Assembly (NCBI RefSeq): GCF_012935325.2
Contig: NZ_JABBYG020000015.1
Coordinates: 1-64,000, forward strand
DNA: 64,000 nucleotides
From: Paenibacillus sp. PL91
GTDB taxonomy: Bacteria > Bacillota > Bacilli > Paenibacillales > Paenibacillaceae
Direction of reading: 5' to 3'
Shown here piece by piece: positions 27,521 to 35,670 of this stretch (position 1 is its first letter; each line of letters opens with the position of its first letter). The translations under genes were made by a program, and so were the position numbers. The notes under the pieces were generated by a model, which saw only the letters and a list, made by a program, of their open reading frames with translations, did not search any database and was not told the origin of the DNA.

Positions 27521-27545
27521 AAGACTGGGCAGTCTTTTTTTCTTT
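27521..27545 (+). terminator. Intrinsic terminator after the two-component genes
   Basis: AAGACT-gggc-AGTCTT followed by a run of Ts just after the response regulator. Confidence 0.8.
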
Positions 27546-27580
27546 AATTTGTACAGCATACCTTTACTTTGTTCTCTATT

Positions 27581-27594
27581 TGAAAACCGTTACA
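27581..27594. promoter_or_regulatory. Putative CcpA cre site
   Basis: TGAAAACCGTTACA matches the cre consensus at 13 of 14 positions. It lies about 120 bp before the binding-protein gene, so catabolite repression of the mannoside operon is plausible. Confidence 0.45.
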
Positions 27595-27712
27595 TCCGTT
27601 ATTTTTAAGTTAGCCCTTAAGACGCATTGCGGATTAGAGGGGGAGCAATAAAGTAAGCGTATGCTTTTGCAATAGGCGTATGCTTCGCAACATGATACGG
27701 GGAGGATTTACG

Positions 27713-29182
27713 ATGAGTAGAAAGAAAAGAAGATTTTTGCCGGCGTTAACGCTGATGCTGGTCATGTCCATTGTGCTTAGCGCTTGCGGAGGAAGCAAAA
27801 ACGAAAGCGCGGAAGGCACTGCCGAAAAACCGGTGGAGCTGATCTGGTACACGATTGGTACGCCTCAAAAAGATGTGGACAAGGTTATGGCTGAAGTTAG
27901 CAAATATACAGCTGAAAAAATTGGCGTTACCGTCAAAATGAACATGATCGATTGGGGCGACTACGCACAGAAGCTTCAGGTTATGACAGCTTCAGGCGAA
28001 GCGGTAGACATTATGTTTACAGCATCATGGGCGTTCGACTACGTTCAAAACGCTAGAAAAGGCGCATTCATGCAAATCGATGATCTGCTCAAAGAGCATG
28101 GACAAGGCATCATCGACACGCTTGATCCGGCCTTCCTTGAAGGCTCCAAAATCGATGGACATAACTACGGCATTCCAGCGAACAAAGAGCTGCCAGCTCA
28201 AGAAGTATGGCGCTTCAACAAGCAGTATGTAGACAAGTACAAGCTGGACACTTCGAAAGTGTATTCTCTTGAAAGCCTTGAGCCGCTGCTCAAAACGATT
28301 AAAGAAAACGAGCCGGACGTTTATCCGTTCGCCGTTGATAAGAACCAAATGCCTTACGTACCGTACGACTACGTAATCGAGAAGCTGCCAATGGCTGTAT
28401 CGCTCGATACGAAGGACTACAAAATCGTCAACGTCCTAGACACGCCGGAAATGAAACAAATTTTGAACACGATGCACAAATACTATAAAGCAGGCTACAT
28501 CCCTACAGAAGCCGCTACGATGGATTCGATGACAGACGTTCAAACGACAGGCAAATGGTTCGCTGACCGTGCGACATCCCAGCCTTTCGCGGACAACCTA
28601 TGGTCGGCAAGCTACGGCTATCCAGTCGTATCGACGCCGGCAAGCGATGCGCTAATCTATAACTGGTCTGTAATGGGCTCGATGCAAGCTATTTCGGCTA
28701 ACTCGAAATACCCAGAGAAAGCAATGGAATTCTTGAACCTGCTTAACACAGATCCTGTACTTCGCAACATGGTGGATTCAGGTATCGAAGGCGTTCACTA
28801 CAAGAAAGCAAGCGACAATGTAATGGAAAACCTTGATGAATCCAAAAATTACGACATGCCAACGTTCTCGCTTGGCAATGTTATGCTCACGTATTTGAAT
28901 ACGACTGACCCTGCGAATAAGTGGGAGGAGTTCAAGAAGTTTAACGATGCAGGTATCCAGGCTCCGCTTCTTGGCTTCAACTTCGATACGTCGAAGGTAA
29001 CGACGGAAATCGCGTCCGTGCAAAACGTAAGGGAAGAGTATTGGGCGGCACTTATGACAGGAACGGTAGATCCTGAAACTTACTTGGCGCGTGCGAATGA
29101 AAAATTCAAAGCTGCTGGTCTTGATAAAATCATGGCTGAGGCTCAGCGTCAGCTTGACGAGTGGAGAGCCGCGAACAAGTAA
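27713..29182 (+). CDS. Extracellular sugar-binding lipoprotein
   Basis: 489 residues with a lipoprotein signal peptide (RKKRR start, lipobox L22-S-A-C25) and a Gly/Ser/Asn/Glu linker, then a two-domain binding fold beginning VELIWYTIGTPQKDVDKV. It is a CUT1/LplA-type binding protein with the typical length of this group. ATG 27713 follows GGGGAGG. First gene of the operon with two permeases and three glycosidases. The DUF3502-like C-terminal third (LLGFNFDTSKVTTEIASV) is typical of Paenibacillus lipoproteins of this class. Confidence 0.92.
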   Translation: MSRKKRRFLPALTLMLVMSIVLSACGGSKNESAEGTAEKPVELIWYTIGTPQKDVDKVMAEVSKYTAEKIGVTVKMNMIDWGDYAQKLQVMTASGEAVDIMFTASWAFDYVQNARKGAFMQIDDLLKEHGQGIIDTLDPAFLEGSKIDGHNYGIPANKELPAQEVWRFNKQYVDKYKLDTSKVYSLESLEPLLKTIKENEPDVYPFAVDKNQMPYVPYDYVIEKLPMAVSLDTKDYKIVNVLDTPEMKQILNTMHKYYKAGYIPTEAATMDSMTDVQTTGKWFADRATSQPFADNLWSASYGYPVVSTPASDALIYNWSVMGSMQAISANSKYPEKAMEFLNLLNTDPVLRNMVDSGIEGVHYKKASDNVMENLDESKNYDMPTFSLGNVMLTYLNTTDPANKWEEFKKFNDAGIQAPLLGFNFDTSKVTTEIASVQNVREEYWAALMTGTVDPETYLARANEKFKAAGLDKIMAEAQRQLDEWRAANK

Positions 29183-29191
29183 AAAAGCGGG

Positions 29192-29228
29192 AGGTATGAG
29201 GCGAATGCTTGGCATTCGATTCATACCT
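29192..29228 (+). promoter_or_regulatory. Intra-operon hairpin after the binding-protein gene
   Basis: GGTATGA..GAATGC-ttg-GCATTC..TCATACC makes a two-part stem with no T run of note. Such stems between binding-protein and permease genes often trim or stabilise the transcript, giving excess binding protein. Confidence 0.55.
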
Positions 29229-29262
29229 TCTCTCATTAATCTGACTGCAGAGAGGTGATCAC

Positions 29263-30201
29263 GTGGGAGCCATAGGGCGTTTTCTCAAAGATATTAACAA
29301 AAATACAGCGATGCTGATCATGGTATTGCCAGCTACGATTTGGTTTTTTTTCTTCTCTTACTTGCCAATGGCAGGTATGGTTATCGCGTTTAAGGAATAC
29401 CGCTATAGCCGGGACGGGTTTCTGGCGAGCATTATCGAAAGCAAATGGGTCGGCCTTCAAAACTTTAAATTTTTATTCAGTACGAACGATGCTTACATCA
29501 TAACGCGCAATACGGTGTTATATAACATATTCTTTATCGTGCTTGGGCTGGTTATTGCCGTTGCGATGGCGATTATGCTGGCGGAAATTACGAACAAAAG
29601 GTTAGCGAAGGTTTACCAAACGGGCATGTTCCTTCCGTATTTCCTATCATGGGTTATTGTAGGCTACTTCGTATTCAGCTTCCTGAGCCTAGATCGGGGC
29701 GTTGTTAACCAAGTTGCCGGCTGGTTCGGTATCGATCCAACGAACTGGTATTCTGATCCAACCTACTGGCCGATCATTATCGTAGTTGTGTTTCTATGGA
29801 AATCGGTAGGCTACAACAGCGTGATCTATTTGGCGGCTATTATGGGCATCGACAAATCGCTTTATGAAGCGGCGATGATCGATGGCGCCAACAAATGGCA
29901 GCAAATCCGCAACATTACGCTTCCGATGCTAACGCCGCTCATTACGATATTGACGCTGCTTGCGATCGGAAAAATCTTCTATGCGGATTTTGGGCTCTTC
30001 TATCAGGTGCCTCGCGACTCGGGAACGCTGTACAGCGTAACGAACGTTATCGACACCTATGTATATCGTGGTCTTAAATCGACGGGTGAAATCGGCATGA
30101 GCACGGCGGCAGGCCTGTATCAATCGCTTATCGGGTTCATTCTCGTCATTACTTCTAACGGAATCGTTCGCAAATTCAACAAAGACAATGCTTTGTTCTA
30201 G
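29263..30201 (+). CDS. Sugar ABC transporter permease, LplB type
   Basis: 312 residues, six predicted helices, EAA loop EAAMIDGANKWQQIRNIT near 205-225. It starts at GTG after GAGAGGTGATC. It is the first membrane subunit for the importer served by the preceding lipoprotein. As with the other transporter in the window, no ATPase is encoded nearby, so a shared MsmX-like ATPase is inferred. Confidence 0.92.
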   Translation: MGAIGRFLKDINKNTAMLIMVLPATIWFFFFSYLPMAGMVIAFKEYRYSRDGFLASIIESKWVGLQNFKFLFSTNDAYIITRNTVLYNIFFIVLGLVIAVAMAIMLAEITNKRLAKVYQTGMFLPYFLSWVIVGYFVFSFLSLDRGVVNQVAGWFGIDPTNWYSDPTYWPIIIVVVFLWKSVGYNSVIYLAAIMGIDKSLYEAAMIDGANKWQQIRNITLPMLTPLITILTLLAIGKIFYADFGLFYQVPRDSGTLYSVTNVIDTYVYRGLKSTGEIGMSTAAGLYQSLIGFILVITSNGIVRKFNKDNALF

Positions 30202-30255
30202 TCTTAAAGGCTATCCAGCCGAATAGGCAAGCATTGCGAAGGGAGGAAAACCGCT

Positions 30256-31173
30256 GTGTCTGCTCAAACGACGAAAGGCCGCGATTTTCATAGGCTGACG
30301 CCCGCTTGGAATATCATGTTCCATGCTGTGGCCGGTATTTTTGCTTTAATATGTGTGTTTCCTTTTTTATTCGTTACCGTTATTTCCTTTACGGATGAGT
30401 CTACGCTTGCGCGCAACGGCTACCAGCTGTTTCCGGAAAAATGGAGCGTTGACGCTTACAGCTATTTGTTCAAGGCAGGGGATCAATTGCTCCGCTCTTA
30501 CGGGGTAACGATTGCGGTTACCGTTATTGGTACGGCTATCGGTGTCGTGTTCACGGCGCTATTCGCTTATGCCATCTCACGCCATAGCTTTAAATATCGC
30601 AACTTCTTTGCCTTCTTTGCCTTCTTTACGATGCTGTTTAACGGCGGACTTGTACCGACTTATATTATTGTAACGCAGTTGCTCGGACTGAAGGATTCGA
30701 TCTGGGCGCTCATATTGCCGCTTGCGGTCAACGCCTTTTATATTATGATCCTGCGTACGTTCTTCTCGACCATGGTGCCGGACGCCATTATCGAATCGGG
30801 CAAAATCGACGGCGCTGGAGAGTTTGGCATCTTCTTCAAGCTGGTGCTGCCTTTGTCTCTTCCAGGTCTTGCTACTATTGGTTTGTTCAGCACGCTCGGA
30901 TATTGGAACGATTGGTTCAACGCGCTGCTGTATATTAACACGCCGAATTTAGTGCCGCTTCAATCGATGCTGATGCGGATTGAAAATAGCATGCAGTTCA
31001 TTATGCAAAACTCTCAAAACGCGTCGCTCAGCGTTGGCGTGCTGCAGTCGATGCCGCAGGATACGTCGCGTATGGCGATGGTGGTGCTGGCAACCGGCCC
31101 GATCGTTTTCGCTTATCCGTTCTTCCAACGCTATTTCATTCAAGGCTTGACGGTTGGTGCCGTTAAAGAATAA
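30256..31173 (+). CDS. Sugar ABC transporter permease, LplC/YtcP type
   Basis: 305 residues, six predicted helices, EAA-like loop IESGKIDGAGEFGIFFKLVLP near 175-195, and C-terminus QRYFIQGLTVGAVKE typical of the subfamily. GTG start after GGGAGG. Partner of the previous permease; followed after about 30 bases by the GH125 gene. Confidence 0.92.
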   Translation: MSAQTTKGRDFHRLTPAWNIMFHAVAGIFALICVFPFLFVTVISFTDESTLARNGYQLFPEKWSVDAYSYLFKAGDQLLRSYGVTIAVTVIGTAIGVVFTALFAYAISRHSFKYRNFFAFFAFFTMLFNGGLVPTYIIVTQLLGLKDSIWALILPLAVNAFYIMILRTFFSTMVPDAIIESGKIDGAGEFGIFFKLVLPLSLPGLATIGLFSTLGYWNDWFNALLYINTPNLVPLQSMLMRIENSMQFIMQNSQNASLSVGVLQSMPQDTSRMAMVVLATGPIVFAYPFFQRYFIQGLTVGAVKE

Positions 31174-31205
31174 TAACGAATCTGTTTCCTAAAGGAGCAA
31201 CTATC

Positions 31206-32525
31206 ATGGAGCAATTTAGATTACCGAAAATTCCAATGCCTGAGCTGACGCTGCCGCAGGCGGTTCAAGACGTGCTGAAGGAAGCAGAGCAGAAGCTGGC
31301 GCATCGTCCGAAGCTGCTGCAGCTGTTCAAAAACTGCTTTCCGAATACGCTGGAAACGACGACGAAGCTGATGGATGATGGCACTACCTTTGTCATCACA
31401 GGCGATATTCCTGCAATGTGGCTGCGCGATTCGGTCGAGCAAGTCATTCACTACGTTCCGCTTGCGAAGGATGATAAGGACCTGCAGCGCATCATTGGCG
31501 GTCTGATCAAGCGCCATATCGCTTATATCCAAATCGATCCGTATGCGAATGCTTTTAACGAGACGGACAATGATTGGCACTGGAATACGACGGATGAGAC
31601 GGAGATGTCTCCGTGGGTGTGGGAGCGCAAGTTCGAGCTAGATTCGATCTGCTTTTCGATGCGCCTTGCACATGCTTACTGGAAGGAAACCGAGCTGACC
31701 GATATTTTTGATTCCGGCTTCAAGGCAGCGATGCGCAGCGTCGTTGAGCTGTGGAAAACGGAGCAGCGCCACTTTGAGCGTTCCCCGTACCGTTTTACCC
31801 GTGATAACGGCATTCCGACAGACTCGCTTCGCAATGATGGCCTAGGCATGCCTATCAACTATACCGGCATGATCTGGTCAGGATTCCGCTCAAGCGATGA
31901 TGCTTGCGATTTCCACTATAACGTGCCTGCCAACATGTTCGCTGTGGTTGCGCTGCGTCAAATGAGAGAGATTGCAGAATGGGTATTCCGGGATATGGAT
32001 TTCGTGAAGGAGCTGAAAAAGCTCGAGGATGACGTAGATCATGGCATTCAGCTGTATGGCATTTACCAGCACCCGGAATTTGGACCTATCTATGCTTACG
32101 AGACGGATGGCTTCGGCAACTATTGCCTAATGGATGATGCAGGCACACCGGGGTTGATGTCTATCCCTTATCTCGGCTATACGACTGCTGATGATCCGAT
32201 CTACCAGAACACGAGAAAGTTCGCTCTTAGCAAGCATAATCCGTTCTACTACGAAGGTACGGCAGCGAAAGGAATCGGCAGCCCGCATACGCCGCCAGGC
32301 TACATTTGGCATATGGCCTTGTCTATGCAAGGGATAACCGCGACAAGCAGCGAAGAGAAGCTGGCTTTGATTGCGATGCTGGAGGCGACCGACGCGGATA
32401 CGGGCTACATGCACGAGGGCTTCCACGCGGATGATCCGGCACAGTTCACGCGCAAATGGTTCGCGTGGTCGAACAGCTTATTCTCGCAGCTTGTCTACCA
32501 GGCGATGAAGGATGATATTCTATGA
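31206..32525 (+). CDS. GH125 exo-alpha-1,6-mannosidase
   Basis: 439 residues of the metal-independent alpha-mannosidase family (GH125, formerly DUF1237). The signature GDIPAMWLRDSVEQ near residues 63-76 is followed by NDWHWNTTDETEMSPWVWERKFELDS-type substrate-site motifs. Characterised GH125 enzymes remove alpha-1,6-linked mannose with inversion. No signal peptide, so it acts on imported mannosides. AAAGGAG precedes the start. Its stop overlaps the next gene as ATGA, giving translational coupling. Confidence 0.92.
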   Translation: MEQFRLPKIPMPELTLPQAVQDVLKEAEQKLAHRPKLLQLFKNCFPNTLETTTKLMDDGTTFVITGDIPAMWLRDSVEQVIHYVPLAKDDKDLQRIIGGLIKRHIAYIQIDPYANAFNETDNDWHWNTTDETEMSPWVWERKFELDSICFSMRLAHAYWKETELTDIFDSGFKAAMRSVVELWKTEQRHFERSPYRFTRDNGIPTDSLRNDGLGMPINYTGMIWSGFRSSDDACDFHYNVPANMFAVVALRQMREIAEWVFRDMDFVKELKKLEDDVDHGIQLYGIYQHPEFGPIYAYETDGFGNYCLMDDAGTPGLMSIPYLGYTTADDPIYQNTRKFALSKHNPFYYEGTAAKGIGSPHTPPGYIWHMALSMQGITATSSEEKLALIAMLEATDADTGYMHEGFHADDPAQFTRKWFAWSNSLFSQLVYQAMKDDIL

Positions 32526-35500
32526 GCATGAACACGATTATTTTTTATGATTCGTCGTTTCCGCTTAATACGCGGCTAAGCTCCGATTCAGAGGGACAGC
32601 TTGTTCAAATAGGCAATGTTGTTCGCGCGAATAGTCTTGGAAAGGCGCTGCGCGAAGCGGACGGAGGATGCTTCGTAAACATGCATGCGCCCTATTTTCC
32701 TAAGGAAGCATGGGCTGACATCCTAGCTTTTCTGAAGCGCGGCGGCGGCCTCATTAATATCGGCGGAGCTCCGTTCAAATATCCCGTTTCCAAAAATGAA
32801 GCTGGCGCATGGGAGGCGGAATCCGAGCAAACCGCTTATCACCGCGAGCTTCATATTCATGAAGCGCTGCCTGTCGACGCAGCTCCGATTAAGCGTTTGT
32901 CTGCGGTGGCTGACATTCCGCTGCTGCAAGGCAAGGAATCGTTGTTTGAGGTTGCGAACACTTGGAATCTAGTGCCGCATGTAACAAAGACCAGCGATTT
33001 GCCTCATCAGATGGGCTCGGCAGGTCCAATGGATGCCCAATTGTTCCCGCTTCTAAAAGGCGTCTCTGCTGGAGGCAGAGAGGTTGCCGCACCTGTCGTG
33101 CTTTGGGAAAATACGAAGGGCATGTTCGCGGGAGCGCGCTGGCTGTTCGTCAATCAGCCGCTCACGGAGCTATTCTGGCAAGGCGGCGGCGCTGAATCGC
33201 TTCGCCTTTGGGCGGAATTTTGCGAAGCAGGGGTAACGGAGCTTTGGATTAAGCCAAACTATGCCTCCTTCGAGCCGGGGGAACGAGCTATGCTAACGCT
33301 ACAGGCTCAGAACCTTAGCCGTTCTGCCATAAAGAGTGAATCCGCAGTAAGCTGGAGCTTCTCGATTGTGGTTCAGCATGACAGCAAGCCGGAGCAACGC
33401 TTTACAACCAGCCTGCAAGAGGATGTTGCAAGCAAGCAGCTCATCGTTCGTATTCCGGTTCCGCTTGAGCTTGCGAGCGGCTACTACAGCGTGGAGTGCA
33501 AAGCGGAATCGGCTGCAGGAGAAGTTCGTTTTCTCCGCCAAGGCTTCTGGGGCTTTGATCGCGAGCTGCTTGCAGATGGCAGCCCCGTAACGGCTGAACG
33601 CGATTATTTCATGAAGGATGGCCGGCCAATGCCGGTTGTGGGCATGACGTACATGACCTCGGATGTGGCGCGCAAGTTTTTATTTTTGCCGAACGCTTCT
33701 GTATGGGAGCGGGATATGGCGCAAATGCGCAAGGCGGGCATCAATTGGATCAGAACCGGCATTTGGACCGCTTATCGCAATGTGATGCAGGTGGACGGAC
33801 ATGCTTCGGAGGAGGCGCTTCGCGCTATTGATGCGTTCCTGCTCACAGCGAAGCGGAATGATCTGCAGGTGACGTTTACGTTCTTCTCCTTTACCCCGGA
33901 AACGTGGGAGGGCCAAAATCCATACCTCGATCCAAGAAGCGTAGAGGCTCAAAAAAGGTTTATTAGGGCGATTGTCTCCAGGCACAAGCAGTCGAAGCAT
34001 GTGGACTGGGATTTAATCAATGAGCCATCGATGTTCGATCCGCCGCGCATTTTCTCCGATGGTCCAAGATCATCGCGCGATCCCTTCGAGCAGGCAGCTT
34101 ATGCAGCATGGCTGAAGGAGCGTCATGGTTCGATTACGAGGCTGCAAAAACTGTGGAACATGACCCCGGAGCAGCTGCCGAGCTTTGAATCGGTCGTGCC
34201 GCCGGAGCCTGAGGAAATCAACTTCGACGTTCAGGATATGCATCAGGGCAAGAAGGGAACGCGGTGGCTCGATTATGTGCTGTTCTCCATGGATATGCAT
34301 AACCGCTGGGCGAAGCAGCTTTACGATACGATCAAGGAAGAGTGTCCCGATCATATGGTGACGGTTGGGCAGGATGAAGGGCTTGGCGCGCAGCGGCCTT
34401 CGCCATTCTTCTATGGCGAGGCTGTTGATTATACGACCGTCCATTCCTGGTGGCTGAACGATCAGCTCGTATGGGACAGCATCTTTGCCAAGACGGCGGA
34501 CAAGCCAAATCTTGTGCAGGAAACCGGCATCATGTACGTGGAGACGCCAGAAGGCCGCGCGAAGCGTTCGGAGGCGGAGCTGCGGAACATTCTGGAGCGC
34601 AAATATGCTTATGCTTTTGCGACGGGCGGAGCTGGCGCGGTTCAATGGATTTGGAACACCAATTTCTATATGGACAACGCCAATGAATCCCATATCGGTG
34701 CGCTTCGGGCGGATGGCACGGAGAAGCCGGAGGCAGATGTATCCTATGATTTCGGACGGTTTATGGAAGAGATCAGAGATTTGTTCAAAGGGCGGGAGCT
34801 TGAGGATACCGCTGTCGTATTCCCTTATTCAAACGACTTCTCCAACCGCAAGCTGGCGTTTGACGCAACGACGAAAGCAACGAGAGTGCTTGCGTACGAG
34901 CTGAATAAACCTTTCCGCGGTGCTTCGGAATACCATTTGGATGAGCTTGAAGCGAATCCTGTTAAACTCGTTATCGTTCCGAGTGCCCATAATATAGACG
35001 ATAAAGCGCTGGAGCAGCTGCTTGGTTACGTTGAGAGAACGGGTGCGACGCTTCTGCTGACAGGGCCAACAAGCCTAGACGCCTATTGGCGTCCAGTTGA
35101 TCGCCATTCGGAGCTGTTAGGCGCAAGAGAGCTTGTGAACGTGCTGCGTGAGGAACAAATTCGTATTGGAGATCGCGTGCTGCCTGTCTCTTACGGCAAC
35201 CGCCGCATCGCACAGGTATGGAAGGAAGCTCCGGTAAGCAATGCTGAGCTTAGCAGCGACCAGCTCATCGAGCTGTCGCACGGCAAAGGGCGTATCATTT
35301 GGAGTCCGCTGCCGGTTGAGCTGAATGATCGCATCGAGCCGATCTCGGCATTGTACCAATATGCGCTAGCTTCCGCGGGTTGTTCTGAGGAGCTGGAGTG
35401 GATAACAGGCGGACAATTGCCTGGCGTTTACGGCCGCAAGCTGACGTTCCAAGATGGAGCGCTTTACGTGTTCGTGTCAGAGTTCAGCAATCATGCCGCT

Positions 35501-35644
35501 ATTGAAGTGAAGGACCCTGTGACTGGCGTTCGCTACTCCTTTGAACTGGAAAAGGAAAGGTCTGTCCTATTCGCAGTGGATAGCAATGGTCAAATACTAT
35601 CCGTCTATCGGCCGGAACAAGTTAAAGTGGCAGCAGGATCATAA
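32522..35644 (+). CDS. Clan GH-A glycoside hydrolase, about 1040 residues
   Basis: A multidomain intracellular hydrolase. The N-terminal about 240 residues resemble a glutamine-amidotransferase-like/trimerisation fold (FLKRGGGLINIGGAPF). A beta-sandwich follows to about 350, then a TIM barrel with acid/base Glu501 (DLINEPS) and nucleophile Glu667 (LVQETG), and another fold of the first type near 770-900 (TLLLTGPTSLDAYW). This resembles GH42/GH5-type beta-galactosidase or beta-mannosidase-like enzymes, but I cannot assign a family firmly. The context, between GH125 and GH38 mannosidases, favours a beta-linked residue in a mannose-containing glycan. The start overlaps the GH125 stop; M3 (32528) is an alternative. 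Confidence 0.75.
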   Translation: MSMNTIIFYDSSFPLNTRLSSDSEGQLVQIGNVVRANSLGKALREADGGCFVNMHAPYFPKEAWADILAFLKRGGGLINIGGAPFKYPVSKNEAGAWEAESEQTAYHRELHIHEALPVDAAPIKRLSAVADIPLLQGKESLFEVANTWNLVPHVTKTSDLPHQMGSAGPMDAQLFPLLKGVSAGGREVAAPVVLWENTKGMFAGARWLFVNQPLTELFWQGGGAESLRLWAEFCEAGVTELWIKPNYASFEPGERAMLTLQAQNLSRSAIKSESAVSWSFSIVVQHDSKPEQRFTTSLQEDVASKQLIVRIPVPLELASGYYSVECKAESAAGEVRFLRQGFWGFDRELLADGSPVTAERDYFMKDGRPMPVVGMTYMTSDVARKFLFLPNASVWERDMAQMRKAGINWIRTGIWTAYRNVMQVDGHASEEALRAIDAFLLTAKRNDLQVTFTFFSFTPETWEGQNPYLDPRSVEAQKRFIRAIVSRHKQSKHVDWDLINEPSMFDPPRIFSDGPRSSRDPFEQAAYAAWLKERHGSITRLQKLWNMTPEQLPSFESVVPPEPEEINFDVQDMHQGKKGTRWLDYVLFSMDMHNRWAKQLYDTIKEECPDHMVTVGQDEGLGAQRPSPFFYGEAVDYTTVHSWWLNDQLVWDSIFAKTADKPNLVQETGIMYVETPEGRAKRSEAELRNILERKYAYAFATGGAGAVQWIWNTNFYMDNANESHIGALRADGTEKPEADVSYDFGRFMEEIRDLFKGRELEDTAVVFPYSNDFSNRKLAFDATTKATRVLAYELNKPFRGASEYHLDELEANPVKLVIVPSAHNIDDKALEQLLGYVERTGATLLLTGPTSLDAYWRPVDRHSELLGARELVNVLREEQIRIGDRVLPVSYGNRRIAQVWKEAPVSNAELSSDQLIELSHGKGRIIWSPLPVELNDRIEPISALYQYALASAGCSEELEWITGGQLPGVYGRKLTFQDGALYVFVSEFSNHAAIEVKDPVTGVRYSFELEKERSVLFAVDSNGQILSVYRPEQVKVAAGS

Positions 35645-35670
35645 TGATGAACAAGAAGAGGTGTTGAACG

